Source: Sphingobacteriaceae bacterium (lineage in GTDB: Bacteria; Bacteroidota; Bacteroidia; Sphingobacteriales; Sphingobacteriaceae). Taken from it: a stretch of 10,791 nucleotides of DNA. The stretch covers positions 1-10,791 of the forward strand of contig CANJWF010000026.1 in the NCBI GenBank assembly GCA_947478315.1. The letters are read 5' to 3'. The notes under the pieces were generated by a model. It worked only from the letters and a program-made list of their open reading frames with translations, was not told the origin of the DNA and ran no database searches. Positions 6,069 to 10,791 of this stretch are shown here, in pieces. Position numbers and translations under genes: made by a program. Numbering within the stretch: position 1 is the stretch's first letter; each line of letters starts with the position of its first letter.

Positions 6069-7049
6069 ATGCAAAAAGTATTAGTAACAGGAGCTACGGG
6101 ATATTTGGGTGCGAAAATTTGTTTACATCTTCATCATTTAGGTTATCATGTTGTCGCACTATGCAGAAACCTATCTAAATATCAGTATCAAATATTTAAA
6201 GACATTACAATTATTGAGGGAGATATTATTGAAGAAGCAACCTTTCAAAAACTCAGTAAATTAGATCTGCAGGCAATTGTTCACACGGTATCTTTAGATC
6301 ATAATTTGTCAGAAACGTCATCTATAGATAAGGTCAATCAAATTAATGTTTTAGCAACATGGAAATTAATAGACCTCTTTTCAAAACAAAGTAATCCGTT
6401 AATTATTTATTTCTCTACCATTCATACGCTTGGTAAATTGCCAAACGAAACTATTGATGAAAATTTTGAGCCAAATCCATTAAATGTATATGGTTTAACT
6501 CATTTATTCGGAGAAAATTTAATTAACTACTATTATCAACAATGTGGTGAACGGGCTATTAGTTTAAGGTTAACTAACGGATATGGATCTCCTGTTTTTT
6601 CAAATAATAATTGTTGGAATTTGGTAATAAATAATCTATGTAAAGAAGCTTATCTGAATCAAAAGATAGTATTACAATCCGATGGAAAGGCTTTAAGAGA
6701 TTTTATTCATGTTGATGATATTGCCAATGCGGTCAGCTTATTGATGCAGCAACCTATTTTTAATCATTCTATCTTTCACGTTAGTTCAGGACGTACTTAT
6801 AGTTTACTTGAATTAGCTTTTTTAGTTAAAAAATATTACGAAAAACGTTATGCTAAATCGATACAGGTATTTCATTCTAAAGATATCCCAGTTGATGATT
6901 ACGTTGAATTAATTCCAAATAAAATGTACACAATTAATAATCAACGTTTTAAAAATATAGGATTTAAAATTGGGGTGGATATTGAACAGGGTATACATGA
7001 TTTATTTAATTATTTTGAAAAATATCTTAAAAAAATAAATCAGTCTTAA
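6069..7049 (+). CDS. Extended SDR, probable NAD(P)-dependent CDP-4-keto-6-deoxyhexose reductase or epimerase (YxxxH variant)
   Basis: I chose the ATG at 6069, giving 326 residues and VLVTGATGYLG (4-14) right at the N-terminus. The in-frame TTG at 6051 would add six unrelated residues and overlap the previous gene. Other signatures are EGDI (50-53), FSTIHTLG (115-122) with the catalytic Ser/Thr, LRLTNGYG (166-173) and RDFIHVDDIANAV (210-222). The catalytic dyad is unusual: Y141-G-L-T-H145 has His where nearly all SDRs have Lys. I recall other polysaccharide-locus SDRs with YGxTH, so this may be a subfamily trait. Its position after rfbF, rfbG and the cupin suggests it completes the CDP-sugar, most simply by reducing the C-4 ketone. 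An alternative is an inactive or epimerase role. There is 1 nt between it and the cupin gene and 12 nt to the following glycosyltransferase. Confidence 0.85.
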   Translation: MQKVLVTGATGYLGAKICLHLHHLGYHVVALCRNLSKYQYQIFKDITIIEGDIIEEATFQKLSKLDLQAIVHTVSLDHNLSETSSIDKVNQINVLATWKLIDLFSKQSNPLIIYFSTIHTLGKLPNETIDENFEPNPLNVYGLTHLFGENLINYYYQQCGERAISLRLTNGYGSPVFSNNNCWNLVINNLCKEAYLNQKIVLQSDGKALRDFIHVDDIANAVSLLMQQPIFNHSIFHVSSGRTYSLLELAFLVKKYYEKRYAKSIQVFHSKDIPVDDYVELIPNKMYTINNQRFKNIGFKIGVDIEQGIHDLFNYFEKYLKKINQS

Positions 7050-7061
7050 CTAAAGATTAAT

Positions 7062-7973
7062 ATGTTACCTAATCCGTTAATAAGTGTTGTTATTCCTACG
7101 TATAATAGGGCAGATAAACTCGAAAGAGCCTTACAATCATTAGTTAATCAAACCTATAAGGATTTTGAAGTTATTGTTTGTGATAATGGTTCTACCGATG
7201 CTACATCAGACGTTTGTTCTACATATAGTCATATTCTTTCTTTACAATATATAAAGTTGAGTAATAATTCAGGGAGTCCTGCAAAACCAAGAAATGAAGG
7301 GATTAAGGTTGCCCGAGGTCAGTGGATTAGTTTTTTAGATTCTGATGATTGGTATGAATCGAATCGGATGCAAATTATAGCAAATCAAGATTTAAAAAAA
7401 TTCGATGTATTTTATCATCCTCTAATAACGGTAAAGGGGGGACAAAGTGGCTACACGATAAAATTGCGCCAGCTCAATCATGATAATCCTCATCTCGATT
7501 TATTATATAATTTGAATACTGTAGTAACCTCTTCTGTTGTGGTAAGGAAAGATTTATTTCATCAAAAGCTTTTATTTGATGAAAATCCTAGGTTAAGAGG
7601 TGTTGAAGATTTCGATTTATGGATAAAATTGGCAATTAGGGGGGCGAAATTTAAATTAATTCGGAAATCATTGGGCTATTATGAATATGGTGACGATAAT
7701 TTTACGCAAAAAGGTGACGAACAAATATCTCGGCTAACCCAAGTTTATCAACCTTATTTTACACAAAAAATTATTGCTCATTTAAATACCCGCAAGGTTA
7801 ATGCAGCATATAGCTACTTAATAGCCAGAGTATACTTTGCTAATCGTGACTATGCGAGTGCGCTTAAAGGGTTTAAAAAATCTATTCTAAATGGCAGCAT
7901 TATTATTAAGGTAAAAGCGGCATATTATGGATTTAAGTGGCTAGTCTGCATCTTATTTAGAAAAGATGTTTAG
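7062..7973 (+). CDS. Family 2 glycosyltransferase
   Basis: This 303-residue GT-A enzyme has all expected motifs. VVIPTYNRADKL (9-20) is the first strand, CDNGSTDAT (40-48) the nucleotide loop and KPRNEGIKVARGQWISFLD (75-93) the linker into the metal site LDSDDW (92-97). VEDFDLWIKL (181-190) supplies the ED catalytic pair, followed by KSLGYYEYGDDNFTQ (202-216). The C-terminal 60 residues are basic with two hydrophobic patches (the end reads KWLVCILF), consistent with peripheral membrane binding. Because it closes the tight rfbF-rfbG-cupin-SDR run, it is the best candidate for transferring the CDP-6-deoxyhexose made by those genes. That link is inferred from position only. The start ATG follows the previous stop by 12 nt with no Shine-Dalgarno. 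Confidence 0.94.
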   Translation: MLPNPLISVVIPTYNRADKLERALQSLVNQTYKDFEVIVCDNGSTDATSDVCSTYSHILSLQYIKLSNNSGSPAKPRNEGIKVARGQWISFLDSDDWYESNRMQIIANQDLKKFDVFYHPLITVKGGQSGYTIKLRQLNHDNPHLDLLYNLNTVVTSSVVVRKDLFHQKLLFDENPRLRGVEDFDLWIKLAIRGAKFKLIRKSLGYYEYGDDNFTQKGDEQISRLTQVYQPYFTQKIIAHLNTRKVNAAYSYLIARVYFANRDYASALKGFKKSILNGSIIIKVKAAYYGFKWLVCILFRKDV

Positions 7974-8003
7974 GCATCAAAACCCTAAAATGAAGGATTT
8001 TTT

Positions 8004-8063
8004 ATGACCACTTTTAAAATAAAATTTCTTTTCGTTGAAAATATTATCCATCCTAACAGATAA
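8004..8063 (+). other. 19-codon open reading frame ahead of the polymerase gene
   Basis: In the 99-bp gap after the second glycosyltransferase, an ATG at 8004 opens 19 codons (MTTFKIKFLFVENIIHPNR) ending with TAA, 9 nt before the polymerase start. The KIKFLFVEN piece resembles the first beta-strand of GT-B (family 4) glycosyltransferases, which often begin with Lys-Ile-x-Phe-Val. It could be the stump of a lost glycosyltransferase gene, a leader peptide, or chance. No supporting homology can be shown here. Confidence 0.2.
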
Positions 8064-8072
8064 TTGACTTAA

Positions 8073-9137
8073 ATGCTATTCTACTTAATATTTGCTTTAT
8101 GTGTTACAACCTTTTTATTGCTTGATTATTTCAGTCAAGAAGAAAATAAGGTGTTGCGGATGATTGCATTTATTTTGGTTGTTTGTGTCGCAGGTTTGCG
8201 AGAATACGTAGGGTCAGATTTTGATGATTATGTAAGTATATACACGACTAAAGTTAATGAAGAAAAAATGGAGTTTGGATTTGTGGCAATTATGGATTTT
8301 TTGAGATTTTTGGGATTCAACTATAATTTTCTTTTTTTCTTTTTTTCTTTTTCAACCTGTTTGTTTGTGTATTTAGGGATTAAAAAATATACTTCAAACG
8401 TTAATTTTGCGTTGTTAATTTTCGTGTTAATTCCGGGGTTGTACTTGAATTCATTTTCTATACTTAGACAGATTTTTGCTGTATCCGTTAGTTTCTATGC
8501 GTTTTATTACCTATTGAATAAAAGATATTTACTCTATGGGACTTTTATGTTTATTGGAATTTCAGTTCATTACACTTGTATAATTCCGTTTATACTTCAA
8601 ATTTTAGCATTTAAATATATCGATATACTTAAGAAGCCTCGTTTATTATTTATCTTACTATTATGTTCTTTAGGAATGTCGCAAGTAAACCTTATTGCGT
8701 TATTGGGCAATTTTTTTGAAGAGGCTAAGTATGCACATTATTTTATAGGAGAAAGAGCTGCTGTTAATATTTATAAAATAATAGTATTGAATTTTGTTGC
8801 CATCATAATCTTGGGTTTTTTTAAGAGAATGCAATTTGTGAAGCCTAGTCAAAAATATTTTACTGTGTTTTATCTGTTTTCTGTGATATTTACGAACACT
8901 TTTGCTTCGATTGTAGAACTAACGAGAATTGCGTATTATTTTAAAATTTTCGAAATTGTATGTGTCGTGGATTTTGTATACTTATTTAATAAATATAAAA
9001 GAGTTTGGATTGTGTTACTTGTGTTTATTTATTATCTCTCTGTTTTTTTATTTTCTTTAAAGACTGAAAGCGAGCTCGAAACGGATGACACTAAGTTAAC
9101 GCCATATAAGAGTGTATTTTCTCAATCTTCATTTTGA
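8073..9137 (+). CDS. EpsG-family polysaccharide polymerase (Wzy-type), multi-pass membrane protein
   Basis: The 354-residue protein is strongly hydrophobic, with about ten likely membrane segments between residues 1 and 328 and a short hydrophilic tail (329-354). EpsG-type signatures are present in order. GLREYVGSDFDDY (41-53) is the R-x-x-V-G-x-D-x-x-x-Y loop, and MEFGF (66-70) is the conserved E-x-G-F. SFSILRQIFAVSVS (127-140) carries the R-Q dipeptide, ISVHYTCIIP (163-172) the conserved His, and LTRIAYYFKIFEI (283-295) the C-terminal Arg/Tyr motif. In EpsG/Wzy systems such proteins join lipid-linked repeat units into polymer at the outer face of the inner membrane. This makes the locus polymer-forming rather than a simple glycan-decoration cluster. 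There is no flippase in the window. Residues 85-94 are almost all Phe because of a T-rich repeat in the DNA. Confidence 0.88.
   Translation: MLFYLIFALCVTTFLLLDYFSQEENKVLRMIAFILVVCVAGLREYVGSDFDDYVSIYTTKVNEEKMEFGFVAIMDFLRFLGFNYNFLFFFFSFSTCLFVYLGIKKYTSNVNFALLIFVLIPGLYLNSFSILRQIFAVSVSFYAFYYLLNKRYLLYGTFMFIGISVHYTCIIPFILQILAFKYIDILKKPRLLFILLLCSLGMSQVNLIALLGNFFEEAKYAHYFIGERAAVNIYKIIVLNFVAIIILGFFKRMQFVKPSQKYFTVFYLFSVIFTNTFASIVELTRIAYYFKIFEIVCVVDFVYLFNKYKRVWIVLLVFIYYLSVFLFSLKTESELETDDTKLTPYKSVFSQSSF
8331..8353 (+). repeat. T-rich tandem repeat inside the polymerase gene
   Basis: Two exact copies of CTTTTTTT (8331-8338 and 8339-8346) are followed by a shortened third copy, CTTTTTC (8347-8353). They encode a Phe-rich piece of a membrane helix. 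The 8-bp unit and the 7-T runs are not multiples of three, so slippage would shift the frame and switch off the polymerase. Two units is a low copy number, so phase variation is only a possibility. Confidence 0.5.
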
Positions 9138-9225
9138 AAATAGTTTTATGTTCTTAATGTCATTCAATAAACTTTGTTAGGGGTTTATGTTGATTCGAAG
9201 AGGGAGTTCCACTATCCACCACTAA

Positions 9226-9240
9226 ATAACATGATGTTAT
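9226..9240. repeat. Small palindrome overlapping a start codon
   Basis: ATAACAT (9226-9232) and ATGTTAT (9234-9240) are inverted copies around a single G, ending on the first two bases of the glycosyltransferase ATG at 9239. In RNA the 1-nt loop would force a shorter stem. It may weakly influence initiation; chance is equally likely. Nothing else recognisable is seen in the 101-bp gap 9138-9238. Confidence 0.25.
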
Positions 9241-10114
9241 GCAACCTTTGGTAACTATAGCTATTCCCTTTTATAATAATCAAGATACGATTTTAGATTC
9301 AGTAAAGTCTGTTTTTTTACAGACATATCCTAATTGGGAACTGTTATTACTGAACGATGGTTCTAGAGATAACAGTTTGTCTTTAGTCGAGAATATCAAG
9401 GATAATAGAGTTAAGATTATCAGTGATGATGTAAATAGAGGATTGGTATATAGACTTAATCAAATACCTAAGTTTGCTTCTGGAACTTATTTAGCGAGAA
9501 TGGATGCTGATGATTTAATGCATCCTGATAGAATCAGTAAACAGATGGAAGTGCTCTTAGCTGATTCAGATATTGATGTGGTTGATACGGGTACCTACTC
9601 GATAGATGAAATTGGGAATCCAGTTGGAATAAGAGGGCTTGATGCTATTCAAGACGATCCTAACAAATTTGTAGGCAAAGCGCGGTTATTGCATGCTAGC
9701 ATTTTAGGTAAAAAAACTTGGTTTTTGAAGCATCCCTACGATGCTAATTATGTGAGGGCTGAAGATAGTGAATTGTGGTGCAGAACTTACAAAAATTCAA
9801 AATTTGCTCGGGTATGTGAACCTTTGTATATCGTTAGGGAGGGTAAAATTAATGTTGCTAATTATATTCAAAGTGTTCGTACGGTACAAAAAATTTTACT
9901 GAGGTATAATTATCTAATGAATAAAAAACACGTTTGGGTAAAAGAGTTTATCAAAACGTATTTTAAAGTAGGTGTTTATAAATTGATGGGATTCTTTCAA
10001 TTACAGCATATTTTAACAAGGAGGCGTAACCGTTTGCTAACCCTTGCCCAGAAGCAACTGCTTAGTAAACTAATTACACAAATACAATCGTATGACTTAC
10101 AGATTCTTGATTAA
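9239..10114 (+). CDS. Family 2 glycosyltransferase
   Basis: The 291-residue GT-A protein opens with VTIAIPFYNNQDTILDSVKS (5-24), followed by LLNDGSRDNS (37-46) as the UDP/nucleotide loop. VNRGLVYRLNQI (65-76) leads into the metal-binding ARMDADDLMHPDRISKQ (86-102), a textbook DADD site. LHASILGKKTWF (151-162) and AEDSELWCR (174-182) provide the acceptor-side motif and the ED pair. The C-terminal 90 residues are basic. It is most like polysaccharide-locus transferases that add hexose or N-acetylhexosamine, but the donor is not readable. The ATG was chosen because it places the first beta-strand at residue 5; the nearby ATGs at 9231 and 9234 are in another frame. It stands about 100 bp from the polymerase gene and 90 bp from the next SDR gene, unlike the tightly packed genes at 3759-7973. 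Confidence 0.94.
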   Translation: MQPLVTIAIPFYNNQDTILDSVKSVFLQTYPNWELLLLNDGSRDNSLSLVENIKDNRVKIISDDVNRGLVYRLNQIPKFASGTYLARMDADDLMHPDRISKQMEVLLADSDIDVVDTGTYSIDEIGNPVGIRGLDAIQDDPNKFVGKARLLHASILGKKTWFLKHPYDANYVRAEDSELWCRTYKNSKFARVCEPLYIVREGKINVANYIQSVRTVQKILLRYNYLMNKKHVWVKEFIKTYFKVGVYKLMGFFQLQHILTRRRNRLLTLAQKQLLSKLITQIQSYDLQILD

Positions 10115-10150
10115 CTGTGTAATACGGGAAAAACATCTATCTTTTATTCC

Positions 10151-10158
10151 TACATTTG
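10151..10158 (+). promoter_or_regulatory. Possible Bacteroidota -7 box (TAnnTTTG) before the last SDR gene
   Basis: TACATTTG matches TAnnTTTG exactly, in the 90-bp gap 10115-10204, and would give a leader of roughly 40 nt to the ATG at 10205. No clear TTTG -33 element is found 19-21 bp upstream. This could mark a separate transcription start for the downstream gene. Confidence 0.35.
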
Positions 10159-10204
10159 AGCAGAAATCAACCGCTTAAATTATCTTAAACCAAATAATAT
10201 TGTC

Positions 10205-10791
10205 ATGATGAAAATTGCAATTACAGGAGCCTCTGGATTTATAGGTAAGTTGTTAGTAAGGAAACATATCGAACTTGGAGATGACGTAAATATATTATCA
10301 CGAGATATAGAAAAAGTTCGTGAGTTTGAAAGTCGAGTTAATATATTTATAGGCAACTTACAAGACAAACAATCACTGGTAGATTTTGTACAAGGAGTGG
10401 ATGTGCTTTATCATTGTGCCGCAGAGATAGGAACCGAATCACTTATGAAATCCGTTAATGAATACGGAACGAAAAATTTAATCGAGGCGGCGTCTGGGCA
10501 AGTTAAGCATTGGATTCAGCTAAGCAGTACGGGTGTTTATGGGCCGATTAAAGAAGGCATAATTAATGAAAAGCAACCATACAATCCAATCAATGAATAT
10601 GAAAGAACTAAATTAAATTCCGATTTTATGGTTTTGGAGGCTGCTCGTGATAAAGCATTTACTTTAACTATTATTAGACCATCAAATGTATTTGGTTACC
10701 AAATGAGTAATCAATCTTTATTCCAACTGGTGAAAATGATTGATAAAGGATTTTATTTCTTTGTTGGCCCAAAAGGAGCTTCAGCAAACTA
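10205..10791 (+). CDS. Extended SDR, NAD-dependent epimerase/dehydratase family (3' truncated by window edge)
   Basis: The frame from ATGATG at 10205 stays open to the last base, which falls inside a codon, giving 195 visible residues. The second ATG (10208) is an equally good start. The Rossmann motif GASGFIG (8-14) is followed by CAAEIG (71-76), the active-site LSSTGVYGP (106-114), Y132-E-R-T-K136 as the YxxxK dyad, and IIRPSNVFG (156-164). The segment before VYG has no Asp-Glu pair, so it is a reductase or epimerase rather than a 4,6-dehydratase. It resembles the NAD-dependent sugar epimerases and 4-ketoreductases common in O-antigen loci, which end the synthesis of an activated sugar. About 100-140 C-terminal residues, which set substrate specificity, lie outside. 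It is the third SDR of the window and differs from the other two in its catalytic segment. Confidence 0.88.
   Translation, partial: MMKIAITGASGFIGKLLVRKHIELGDDVNILSRDIEKVREFESRVNIFIGNLQDKQSLVDFVQGVDVLYHCAAEIGTESLMKSVNEYGTKNLIEAASGQVKHWIQLSSTGVYGPIKEGIINEKQPYNPINEYERTKLNSDFMVLEAARDKAFTLTIIRPSNVFGYQMSNQSLFQLVKMIDKGFYFFVGPKGASAN

Noticed and set aside
10180..10368. Reverse-strand ORF of 62 codons at the start of the last SDR
   Set aside because: It is antisense to the Rossmann motif of an open, well-conserved gene.
1..10791. CRISPR array, tRNA/rRNA genes, insertion sequence or transposase
   Set aside because: I found no spaced repeats, no cloverleaf or rRNA sequence, and no transposase motifs or terminal repeats on either strand.

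Overview
The window is a stretch of an AT-rich surface-polysaccharide (O-antigen, capsule or exopolysaccharide) locus, with every gene on the + strand. The host is most likely a member of the Bacteroidota. None of the start codons is preceded by a convincing Shine-Dalgarno sequence; the upstream stretches are A/T-rich instead. Two gaps contain exact matches to the Bacteroidota -7 promoter element TAnnTTTG. This assignment is an inference: there is no rRNA or housekeeping gene in the window to confirm it.

Layout. (a) 1-3509 holds three overlapping genes: a carbamoyltransferase of the NodU/CmcH family (5' end outside the window), an extended SDR that resembles dTDP-L-rhamnose 4-epimerases, and a family 2 glycosyltransferase. 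(b) 3510-3758 is the largest gap. It has several inverted repeats, a possible promoter and a short open stretch that may be a gene remnant. (c) 4542-7973 plus the gene before it (from 3759) form a very tight run: rfbF (glucose-1-phosphate cytidylyltransferase), rfbG (CDP-glucose 4,6-dehydratase), a small RmlC-like cupin, a second extended SDR, and a second family 2 glycosyltransferase. (d) 8073-9137 encodes a multi-pass EpsG/Wzy-type polymerase. (e) 9239-10114 is a third family 2 glycosyltransferase. (f) From 10205 a third extended SDR runs off the right edge; its coding sequence is open to the last base.

How the genes fit together. RfbF and RfbG convert glucose-1-phosphate to CDP-4-dehydro-6-deoxy-D-glucose. 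The 3,6-dideoxyhexose route continues with RfbH (the C-3 dehydratase), which is absent here. The RmlC-like cupin and the SDR come next instead. The simplest reading is epimerisation followed by C-4 reduction to a CDP-6-deoxyhexose (6-deoxygulose-, 6-deoxyaltrose- or 6-deoxytalose-like). Both of these enzymes depart from the classical active site: the cupin has Lys where RmlC has its catalytic His, and the SDR has YxxxH instead of YxxxK. The glycosyltransferases would add this and other sugars to a lipid-linked repeat unit, the carbamoyltransferase would decorate one sugar, and the EpsG-like protein would polymerise the units. No flippase, initiating transferase or rmlABCD set is visible, so the locus extends past both edges. 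I do not see a wholly new system. The most interesting part is the unassigned end of the CDP-sugar branch.
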